DNA of 64,000 bases, from positions 793,336 through 857,335 of the forward strand of contig BCHX01000006.1 of the NCBI GenBank assembly GCA_001599755.1. The letters are read 5' to 3'. The DNA is from Gliomastix tumulicola. Taxonomy: Eukaryota > Ascomycota > Sordariomycetes > Hypocreales > Bionectriaceae. The notes below the pieces were generated by a model, which saw only the letters and a program-made list of their open reading frames with translations, was not told the origin of the DNA and did not search any database. Below are positions 55,325 to 64,000 of this stretch, piece after piece; within the stretch, counting starts at the first letter, position 1, and every line of letters begins with the position of its first letter. The position numbers and the translations under genes are program-made.

Positions 55325-57900
55325 CTACGGCCCCAGCTTCGCCTCCTCCTCATTCCTATACCGCGGCGGCTCCATGTTGAGCAGGAACCGCTTGATCAGC
55401 ACGCAATGCGGCCTGTTCAGATCCGCCCACAGACTCTCCCTCTCGGCGACCATCCGGTTGGGCCCGACATCGATGAGATGCTGCATCGCCGTGCTCATCG
55501 GGTACACCGTGAAGTGCTGCCTGCATATCCCCGCCGATGGCTGGACGAAGACGCGGATGACGTTGACGATGGACCGGCAGCACGCGTCCGGGTCGATGCG
55601 AGGGTCCGGGAACTCTCCCGGGAGCAGGAGCAGACGCTCGTGGTTGTGCAGACGGATGCAGGTCGCCCAGAAGAGCGTCATGACGTGACCGGCGAGGAAC
55701 TGCTCGGGCGTGGCGGCCGCGGGAGGGGGATGGGACAAGGACGGGGGGATCGTGGGCATCGCGTGGGTGTCGTGCCAGGCCTGGAGACGCGTGATGATGG
55801 CGGCGAGGCCGCTGCGGATCATGAGCCTCGCCGTCTCCTTCCTGCCCTTTCCCGGTCCCCTCTTCCTGCCGGTGCCGTCGTCCTCGTCCTCGTCGGGCCA
55901 GCTCTTCACCGAGTCCATGGCCTCGTAGATGGCGGGCACGTCGATGATGATGTCCAGCAGCAGGTCCCGCGGCGACTTTGGGTGCTCGTTCCAGGGCACC
56001 CACTTCCAGTCCGGCTCGGCGAGGATGCAGCGGCGGCGCGTGAGCAGCGCGTAGAGCACGAGGTGGTGGCGGCCGGCCGTGAAGAGCGTGTGTGCAGGGT
56101 CGGCGATGTATGCCGTCGGCGGCTTGGACGTGATGAAGGCGATGTCGCCGGCGCTGTGCACCATCCAGCTCTCGCGGTGGGCGAGATGGTCCTGCAGATC
56201 GGCTCCGTACAGGGCCTGCAGTGTGTCTGTCAGTTGGCAAATGCTCTCTCTCTCTCTATATGTGAGGAGCTCCAGGGGACTCACTTCGTACAGACTGAAC
56301 AGCCTCGTCGTCACCCAGTGCTCCGTCGTCCACCGCGACCCTCCCTTCCCCAGCGTCTGCGACATCTGCTGCAGCGCCTTCCCATACAGCCTGATGCCCT
56401 CCCGCCGTAGCCTCTCCGCATCTTCACTGCCCGGCGCGCCCGCCAGCCGCTGCAGCTGCTTCTTGCCCACCGTCGTCATCGCCATGGCCAGCAGGCCGCG
56501 TCTCAGCACGTCCCCGTTCCAGTCGAAGCTGCTGATGGCGCCCACGGCACCGCCCAGCGTGATGCCCAGCGTCTTTGTCGGAAGGGGCCGGGCGTTGGGC
56601 AGGAAGACCTCCCAGAAGAGGCCGATGAGGCGCTCGTGGTGGGCGGACGCGCTGATGGACGTGGAGAGGTGCATGTCCGCGGCGCGCTGCTGGTGCTGGT
56701 GCTGGTGGTGTCTGAGGGCGAGGAGGTTGCGGCGGCGGCGGCGGAGGAGGAGGTCGGCGTCGTCGTCGTTGGGGTCTTCTTGACTCTGTGAAGGCGGTTG
56801 TTGGTTGCTGGCGAAGTAGGTGACCGAGGTGCCCGGGTTGTAGACGGCGTAGGTGTCGTTGGCCGAGGCGGACGAGGAGAAGTGGGAGGGGTACTTGTAC
56901 TTGGGCTGGAGGGTGAGGCTGCCGGAGAGGTCTGGGTAGGAGATCATGGGTGCTGGGGCGGAGGTTGGGATCGAGGGCGGCGGAGGAGCCATAGACGGGG
57001 GAGGCTTCGGCGGTGATTCCTTCTGGGAGGTGTCCAACGGCGTGGATGAGTTGTCCACGGCATGTTGAGCAGCAGGAGCCGGGCTCGCGTATGAAGGAGG
57101 GACAGATGTAGGCGCCTGTGGCTGGAGCTTCGGCAGCAGCGGCGTGGGATGTCCAGTCGAGGACCCGGAGCTGCTGCTGCTGCTGCTGCTGCTACTGCTG
57201 CCGACCTCGATCTTCGTCACGGCATCCTCGCTGCTTCTGCTGCTGCTATTGCTGCCGCCGTTCTTCTCAGCCGCGACCTTTGCCCGGAGCGCAGCCTTGG
57301 TCGGGGCTGCTGTTCGAGTGTACCCGCCGCACGGGATGCAGGCCTTGCGGCACTGGCCACAGCTCGGCCTCTCGAGGTCACACTGTATTTCAACGAGGAC
57401 AGGTCAGAACTCAAGGTCTTCTCTCAGGTGATCACCCCATCCATCCCAGGGTGCGTTGGGTCTTCTGCGGCACAGCGGGAATGGGCGCGGACTCGCGGAG
57501 CTTCACTGGGGTTTCGGAGGAAGAGACCGCCCAACAAGGGACCGCCCAGCGGGAGAGGCCCGAGCGACGGACAAGGGCGGGATTCTTCGCCGGACCGGGA
57601 CCGGGGGCTATACGGAACACGACAAGGGGGCAGAAGGAAAAGAGGGCATTCTGATTTGCGACCGAGTCCCGGCGCAGTGGTCCCCAGTCTCGCAAGTGCT
57701 GACGCTGGTTGACTTAAGGAGGGGAGGGGCGCGCGCAGGGGATGAAGGAGGATAGATGGGATAAATCAAGGGTAATGACAGCAGTGGAGGAGATGAGAAA
57801 CAACGAAACAGCATGTACAGAAAAAGGGACTCACACCCTTTTTGCGGCGATGGCACGTCACGCACGCCTGAGGCCGGCCCTTGACACCGGGGGCCACCAT
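55325..57900 (-). CDS. Zn2Cys6 fungal transcription factor
   Basis: Three exons (57900-57835, 57382-56285, 56215-55325) give 684 residues. A 452-nt intron, unusually long for this genome, splits the zinc cluster after its second Cys. The joined cluster is complete: ACVTCHRRKKG, then CDLERPSCGQCRKACIPCGG, that is C-x2-C-x6-C-x6-C-x2-C-x6-C. A second intron (56216-56284, 69 nt) is in frame and would otherwise be read through as 23 extra residues; its GTGAGT donor, CTGAC branch site and CAG acceptor make splicing likely. A Ser-rich linker has a run of 11 serines from a CTG microsatellite (57171-57200). The C-terminal two thirds look like a fungal-specific regulatory region (HHERLIGLFWEVFLPNARPL; LLGKGGSRWTTEHWVTTRLF-like helices). 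Possible regulator of the neighbouring GH2 gene. Confidence 0.87.
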
Positions 57901-59446
57901 TCCCTCCCTTTTCTGCAGGCCCGACTCACGTTGGCAAACGCCCACTGTAGGGAACAGATAGACAGTGGGGGGAGGGAGAGAGAGAGAGAGTGTGTGTGTG
58001 TGTGTCTGCGCTGTTCACTGTCGTGCTGATCTGCCCCCAGAGCCGCCTTCCTTCCCTCTCGCCCGTGGGGTTCGAGACGGCAGGGCAGGGGGTGTGAAGG
58101 GTTCTGAGGGGGGGTGTACGGCTCCTGGGACAGAGCCTCACTCAACCCGTGCCCGCTGTCGATTTGTTTCGACGGCGCTCCTGATAAGGGATGCGAAGGG
58201 GGGGTCCCTTTGATTGCAACGGGACGGATAGACAGGGTGGCTGCTGCCAGACAGGTCACTGGTTCTCTGAACTCCACAGCCCAGACTTGTCCCTCTGATT
58301 TCCCTGGTGTTCAGACGGCGTAACTGATCTCCGTCTAGCGGGGGGTTTCAGCCTCTGAAAAGAAGGGGGCGTGTATGTTGTGTGCGTGTGCGTGTGAGCG
58401 AGTGTGCGTGGGAGTCGGAGTGGCTACTGTACCATCGAATGGGGGTGAGAGGATGGGAAGGAAGGAAGGGGAGGAGAAAAGAGCGCAAAAAAGAGGCGGC
58501 GTCGGGGAATGTGTTTTGCCCTCTTTTTCTGCCCGACCCCTCTTTCTAGTTTCTACCTCTTTTCTCAGCCCCAAGCCGTGTGCTCAATGCTTGTTAGATG
58601 GGCTGATCGCCTGCGCTAGGCCGGACTGAGACCGTCAGGATTCCCCGCCGCCTGCAGGAGGGCCGGCTGCTTGGCATCATGATGGCACCTGTAATGGGGC
58701 CTGAGAAAGGGCGTGTGAGAGGCGTGGGCTGTTGAGGGTGGTTGTGATTTGGCAGGGTGAGTTGTATTTATGCATATATGTCGAGCACGGGATTGGGCCG
58801 GGGCCAGGGCGTGGATTTGAAGACAGCTCTGGACGCGGTGAATGTTCTCTTGGCCTGTCGACTACCCGGGAGGTTAGTGAGGTCGAGAGGGCAAGCTTTG
58901 CTGAGCAGTCGCATGGGTGTCAGCACGGGTATCAGCAAGCTTAGAGGGGTCAGAAGACTGCACAAGACTGAAGCATTGGATGTATTTCTAGACTTGTCTG
59001 TCTGGGTAGGTGCAAATCCGTCGTCACTAAAAAGGATAACGTTATGATCGGCTCTTTGACTGGGAACATCCTGGGTACATAACGGTGCTTGTTCTTGACG
59101 ATTGTGCGGCATGTTCTCATTCTCTTGGGTGACTGGCCACTGCCTGTCTTACCCTACAGTAATCATCCCCCTCGCGTCGCGTTTGGAGATGTGATCAGCC
59201 AATCCCTCGTCTATTATTGCTTGTATTATACTAAGAGTGCTCAAAGTGGTGTTGGTCATTTGAGATATGCGCCCCAGACATGGGCTATCTTAATGGAACT
59301 AGTGGTCTCTCATGTTTGACACAGTCTTGCACACCACATACGTGAACATCATATTGACGACAAAAGTAGCGCTGACATACGCTTCGTGTACAGATTCCTC
59401 TCGCTTGCAACGACAAAACCTCTACAACTGGCCGCTCTATGATACT
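57901..59446. other. Intergenic region upstream of the Zn2Cys6 gene
   Basis: About 1.5 kb with (AG)n(TG)n microsatellites (57976-58006) and a GT/GC-rich stretch at 58377-58415. Only short open frames without domains. Confidence 0.45.
57976..58006. repeat. (AG)n-(TG)n compound microsatellite
   Basis: Seven AG units directly followed by about eight TG units, just upstream of the Zn2Cys6 gene start. Confidence 0.85.
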
Positions 59447-61398
59447 CTACAGCTTCGACACCGGCTGCTGCTGCTGCTCCGGCTGCTGACCCCCCGTCAC
59501 CTCCCCAGCACCGCTAAACACGACAATCTCGCGTCCCGTCACCGTCCCGCTCTTGCTCAGCAGCTTCCGCCGCCCGCCCGTCGTCAGCGGTGCGTCGTCG
59601 TCCCGCTCCCGGATGTAATACCCCCAGTCGGCCGTGTCGTCGAGCTCCGTCTGGCTGTAGCCGTTGCCGAGAAAGAAGAAGCGGTTGGTCCCCGCGTGCG
59701 TCAGCTCGAAGTCGTCGAAGCGCACGTCCCGCATGAACTCGAGGTAGTGCAGCGTCGAGCCGGGCCACAGAGCGAGCACGGGCCCGTCGGCACCGGACTT
59801 GTACCAGGAGCGGCAGGGGTCGTTCCAGACCGTCTGCTTCATGAACCAGTCCTTGTACTCGATGAAGTCGCGGACGGCCTCTTCCTTGGGTGCGAAGCGG
59901 GCGAGGTTCGTCGTCTGGTAGCGGTCGATGAGCTTGCACATCCAGTCGGCCTGGGCCTCGATGGCGGACAGCACGGGCCCGTTGCCGATCGGGCAGTTGG
60001 GGCCGAGGAAGATGAGGTAGTTGGGGAAGCCGGCGGCGGCGACGCCCATGTAGGACTCCGGGTCCTTGTTGGACCACCTGTCCTGGAGGTTGACGCCCTC
60101 GTGGTTGACGACGGGGAAGCGCGGCTTGAAGGTCGTGTCGAAGCCCGTCGCGCAGATGAGCACGTCGACGGGATACTCGATGCTGTCGTCGCCGCAGAGA
60201 CAGCCCTTCTCCGTCACCGCGTTGATCTCGCCGTACACCACCTCGACGTTGGGCTTGGTCAGCGACTCGAGGTAGTTGACCCCCGGCGTCAGCCGCCGGC
60301 AGCCCAGGCTCCAGTCCGGGATGAGCCGCTCCTCGAGGTACGCGTCGCCGAGCTTCTGCCGCATCTGGTCGAGCATGTACGCGTGCGTGTCCTGGTTGAC
60401 CTTGGAGTTCTTGAGGAAGATGCCGAACTGGCCGTTGAGCCCGGACTCGACGTTCTTGCGGTACGCGGTCAGGGCACCCGGCTTGTTGACGAAGGCGTCG
60501 AGCTCGGCGGGCGTGAACTCGTGCTGCTCGAGCCCTTGGACGGGGGAGACCCAGGTCGGCTCGCGGATGAAGGTGGTGACTTTGCTGCACTTGTCCCGGA
60601 TGGCTGGGAGGACCTGGATGCCGGAGGATCTGCAAGTATTAGTAAGTGAAGTTCCAGAGTGTGTCTAGGGAGAGAGGAGAGGCTTACCCGTTGCCAATCA
60701 GCCCGACGTGCTTCCCCTCGAGCGACACCGACTCATCCCAGTTGGCCGTGTGCAGCAGCGTCCCCTTGTACGTGTCCAGCCCCGGGATCGCCGGCCACCG
60801 CCAGTTGTTCAGGATGCCGCTGGCATTCACCAGGATGTCGCAGTGGTCGCTCAGCAGGACGCCCGAGGCCGCGTCGCGCACCTTCACGTCGTAGCCGCCC
60901 CGGCGGGCGTCCCAGTACGCGCCGACGACCTGGTGCCGCGTCTTGATGTACTGCTTGAGGCCGTACTTGTTGGCGAAGCCGTCGAAGTAGTCGAAGATCT
61001 CGCGCGCGGGCGGGTAGACGGCCGACCAGTCGAGCTTGGGCTCGAAGCTCCAGGTGTAGTTGTGCGAGGGGACGTCGCAGGCGCATCTGCGGTCCGACGT
61101 CGTCAGTGTCAATATTCAAAAAGACTGATGCTATACCGGAGAGACAACAACGGAAGACCTACCCCGGGTATCGGTTCTCATACCACGTGCCCGCGACCTC
61201 GGGGTTCTTCTCGTAGATCTGCAGGCTGAAGTTGCGGAAGTGCTTCTGCAGCTTGTACGCCATCAGCAGGCCCGACGCCCCGGCGCCGACGCAGATGATG
61301 CGGACGTGCCTCTCGGCGTGGATCGGACCGGCCAGGCGGCGCGTGGCGCTGTGATCCTCGGGCGCCTGGGCGGCGTCTGGGAGGACAAAGTCGGCCAT
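59447..61398 (-). CDS. Class B flavin monooxygenase (Baeyer-Villiger type), peroxisomal
   Basis: Three exons (61398-61163, 61086-60688, 60629-59447) with introns of 76 and 58 nt give 605 residues. The FAD-binding Rossmann motif is VGAGASG at 37-43, followed by EKNPEVAGTWYENRYPG, typical of Baeyer-Villiger monooxygenases. The fingerprint FxGxxxHxxxW[DP] reads YKGTLLHTANWD at 185-196, with Tyr for Phe. The NADPH-binding motif is GLIGNGSSG at 208-216 and a later ICATGFDTTFKP block is present. The last three residues are Ser-Lys-Leu, a canonical PTS1, after a Gln-rich tail, so import into peroxisomes is expected. It inserts an oxygen next to a ketone, giving esters or lactones; substrate unknown. 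The acyl-CoA-ligase-like gene lies upstream on the same strand. Confidence 0.93.
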
Positions 61399-62633
61399 GG
61401 CGGGGATATGTGAGAGGATGGAAGGAGGATGATGGGGGGGGAAGAAGGGGAAGAAAGCAGGTAAAGAGCAGAGGGGTTGCTTGGGCTGACTATATGACAC
61501 TTATACTATCATGCCCGATCCACGGAGAGGAGAAGATGGGGGACGAAGCAGATACAAGGTAAACGAGACACGGAACGAGCGACCGATGCAACGCAGGCGC
61601 CGTGTCTCTTAAATGGGAACAGACACACTGCACAGTTGGTGGCGCACTCGCATCCCTCCCCGGTGCAGGCAGGATATCCATTCCCTAGCAGCCAGTCGTC
61701 CTTCTCAGTCTCTCTCGTACGACCGTGGGCAGGGGATGGATGGATGGAGAGATGGCTCGCTCGTCGGACAAGAACAAGAGCAAGACAGTCCGACGCTCAT
61801 CATCCCCTCCCCCGTTCCACCGCCCAGTGGAGATCAAGTGAGGAGAACGGGACGTATGTTGCTTTTTTTGTTTGGTCGAGGGATACATGACTAGAGAAGC
61901 AAGGACTTGGACACGGCTCCTGACTCGGGAGAACGACCAGCCTGCGTCGGCCGTGTCTCGCACTAAACTGAGACAAGCAGCGGTCGGTCAGGCAATAGTC
62001 CGGCGTTAGGGTCGGCTCAACGCTAAAGCTCTTCCACGAAAGCATGGGATCTGTCATGGCGAAAGAGCCGAGCTTGTTTTTGGCGCGGGTTTCGAGAAGA
62101 GAGGCCAGAGAGAGTTACGGGCGGGCCTCCCCCCCAGAATCGATGATTCAATATTAGGGGGCGGCGGGGGAGGATTAGGCCTCGATCTGCTTGTCTCCTA
62201 GCGTCGTATTGCTTCTTGGGGAAGCGCAGACTAGCACGAGAGCGGGTTAGCTAGTGTGAATGGCTGGGGCAGGGATTCGATGCACGAGGGTGAAAGAGGG
62301 AGTGACTGCGGGAAACGTCAACCGGGAGCGGTGGCTCGCCGAGTCCGGCACAGGAGCGGCGAGGGCTGGCCGAGGAGGCCTGGGCCTTGGAGATTGGGAG
62401 CCTTGGGGGACTTTGACACTAGCCCTGGCTTGGTGCGGCTTGAGTCTGGGCCCTGGGAGGCGAGTGGGAGAGGTCCAGAGAGACGGCAGAGAGGGTGGTG
62501 TGCTGTCAATCGTGCAGGTGGTCTGTCTCGATGCAGAGCAGAGTGTAGGCAACGGGTATCCCCTAGAACAGAGAGCATACTAAAGTGATAGCTGTAAATG
62601 GAAAGCTTCTATGTGTATTCGGTACAGAACAGT
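61399..62633. other. Intergenic region between monooxygenase and ligase genes
   Basis: About 1.2 kb, with no gene supported. It includes the monooxygenase promoter on the minus strand; no clear TATA box was found. Confidence 0.45.
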
Positions 62634-64000
62634 CTATAGTCTAGCCCGTGCCTGGCCGTCACCGCCCTCAATCTCAAGTGCATCCCTCTTCGCCCACTCC
62701 CGCATCGTCTTGCGCTGGATCTTGCCGCTCGCCAGCTTGGGCACCTCGTCGATGAAGACGACACCACCAACAAGCTTCTTGTGCTTGGCCACGCGCCCTG
62801 CCAGCCATGTCTGTATATCTTCTGGCGTCACCTTGCCCTTTGACGTGTCCTGCACAACGACGTATGCCCGCGGCCACTCGTTTCCGTTTCTAGGATGATT
62901 AGCATGAAGCCATCTGTCTTTGAAAGTAAAGGGGTCTCTTACAATGTGATACCAACGACCGCGGCGTCGGCAATGTCCTCGTTCTCGAGCAGGGCAGCTT
63001 CAAGCTCGGCGGGTGCCACTTGCAGAGCGTTGACCTTGATGAGTTCCTGGGAGGAATATAAGTATGAGTCCGTAGAGTGACACTTTGAGCAAAACGCACC
63101 TTCTTGCGGTCGACGATCCAGAAGTATCCCTGATCATCACATACCGCAACATCCCCCGTCTTCAGCCAGCCCTCCCCATCGATACTCTCCTTCGTCGCCG
63201 CCTCGTTCCGCCAGTATCCCATACACACGTTCGGCCCCCGTATATGTATCTCCCCGCGCGTGCCAACTCCCACTTCCTTCCCCTCGTCGTCCACGAGTCT
63301 GCACTCGCAGTTCGGATCCAGCCGTCCCACGCTGCCCGAGTCATCCTTGATACCCCCAGGCACGTGCAGCGCGCCGCACGTCACCTCGGTCATGCCCCAG
63401 CCCTGGTTCACCTGCACGTCGAACCGCCTCTGCACCTCATTCTGCAGCTCGCGGGACAGCGGCGCGGCGCCGCAGAGCACGTCGCGCACACTCGAGAGGT
63501 CGTACCGCGCCGTCTCGCGCCGCTTGGACAGCATGACGAGGATCGGCGGCGCGACTTGCAGACTCGTGATTTTGTACTTTCCGATCGCGTGCAGGAAATC
63601 CTCGTAGCGGAACTCGGACATGATGTAGACGGGGACGGCCAGGCGCACGGCCATGAGCATCGTGTACAGCTGCCCGTAGGCGTGGTACAGCGGGAGGAAC
63701 CCGATCCAGCGCTCCTGCGGGCGGGCGGCGAAGGCGAAGGGCTTGTGGGCGTAGCGCATGTAGATTGTCTGCGCGACGTTGGCCACGAGGTTGAAGTGGG
63801 AGACGCAGACGCCCTTGGGGAGGCCCGTCGTGCCGGAGCTGTAGTTGATGGTCGCCACGGTGGTCGAGGCGGCTTCTTCGTTTTCTTCCAGGGATGGCCA
63901 GGTCCAGGAGGTGCCCTGGGCGTCGGAGCCGATCATGTCGCGCCAGTCCTTGATGCCGTGGGTGGTGGGATTCGGCTGGTCGGAGAACTGGAAGATGCGG
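62634..64000 (-). CDS. 4-coumarate-CoA-ligase-like acyl-CoA synthetase, peroxisomal, 5' truncated by window
   Basis: Three exons seen (beyond 64000 to 63100, 63046-62943, 62889-62634), introns both 53 nt; the N-terminal part lies outside the window. ANL-superfamily motifs: the AMP-binding loop INYSSGTTGLPKGV, GWGMTEVTCG (A5), GYWRNEAATKES then GWLKTGDVAVCDDQGYFWIV (A7-A8), DRKKELIKVNALQVAPAELE, and the C-terminal catalytic Lys in GKIQRKTMREW. It activates a carboxylic acid as an AMP ester, then a CoA thioester; the family includes 4-coumarate and medium-chain fatty acid ligases. The final tripeptide is Ala-Arg-Leu, which fits the PTS1 pattern [SAC][KRH][LM]. Same strand as the SKL-ended monooxygenase, with 1.2 kb between. 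Confidence 0.92.

Noticed and set aside
57171..57200. CTG repeat as an independent element
   Set aside because: It is the in-frame poly-Ser tract of the Zn2Cys6 protein, so it is coding sequence.
59312..60649. 445-codon open frame antisense to the flavin monooxygenase
   Set aside because: Shadow frame rich in Val/Glu/Arg, as expected from the complement of GC-biased codons.
1..64000. CRISPR array, transposon or insertion element
   Set aside because: No regularly spaced repeats, terminal inverted repeats with target duplications, or transposase/reverse-transcriptase motifs were seen; the genome is also eukaryotic.

Overview
The window is nuclear DNA from a filamentous ascomycete, most likely a Sordariomycete. 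The coding regions are GC-rich. Genes are broken by short introns, mostly 47-84 nt, with GTRNGT donors, CTRAC/TACTAAC-like branch sites and YAG acceptors. The gene content is typical of filamentous fungi: Zn2Cys6 regulators, an AA9 polysaccharide monooxygenase, Atg28, an IKS1 kinase, a DUF1748 mini-protein and a Ste6-type ABC exporter. I see no rRNA, tRNA, CRISPR array or transposon. All exon models come from reading splice signals and codon phase by eye; every model given closes in frame.

Left part (about 1-9 kb) looks accessory. It holds two divergently transcribed, distantly related unknown proteins (135-1358 and 2389-3906), a long six-exon F-box protein with three repeated C-terminal modules (4297-7801), an AGGT-rich palindromic stretch and an unknown 160-residue protein. 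From 9.9 to 24.9 kb come a crotonase-fold enzyme, a DUF1769 protein, a single-pass membrane protein, a DHA1-type MFS transporter, an F-box-like protein, a PBDC1 homologue and a 1505-residue Ste6-like ABC transporter.

The middle (26-47 kb) mixes secreted or nutrient-related genes (purine nucleoside permease-like protein, AA9 LPMO) with housekeeping genes: IKS1 kinase, pyruvate kinase, a 75-residue DUF1748 protein encoded by four tiny exons, Atg28, a DCAF7/WDR68-type WD40 protein and a quinone oxidoreductase. An AflR-like Zn2Cys6 regulator lies divergent to IKS1.

The right part (47.9-64 kb) has Spt5, a small membrane protein that may be mitochondrial, a cytosolic-looking GH2 hydrolase tail-to-tail with a Zn2Cys6 regulator, then a class B flavin monooxygenase and a 4-coumarate-CoA-ligase-like enzyme cut by the window edge. 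Both of these last enzymes end in peroxisomal targeting tripeptides (SKL and ARL). The pair therefore looks like part of a peroxisomal oxidation/CoA-activation pathway. With the neighbouring regulator and GH2 enzyme this is the most suggestive functional grouping in the window.
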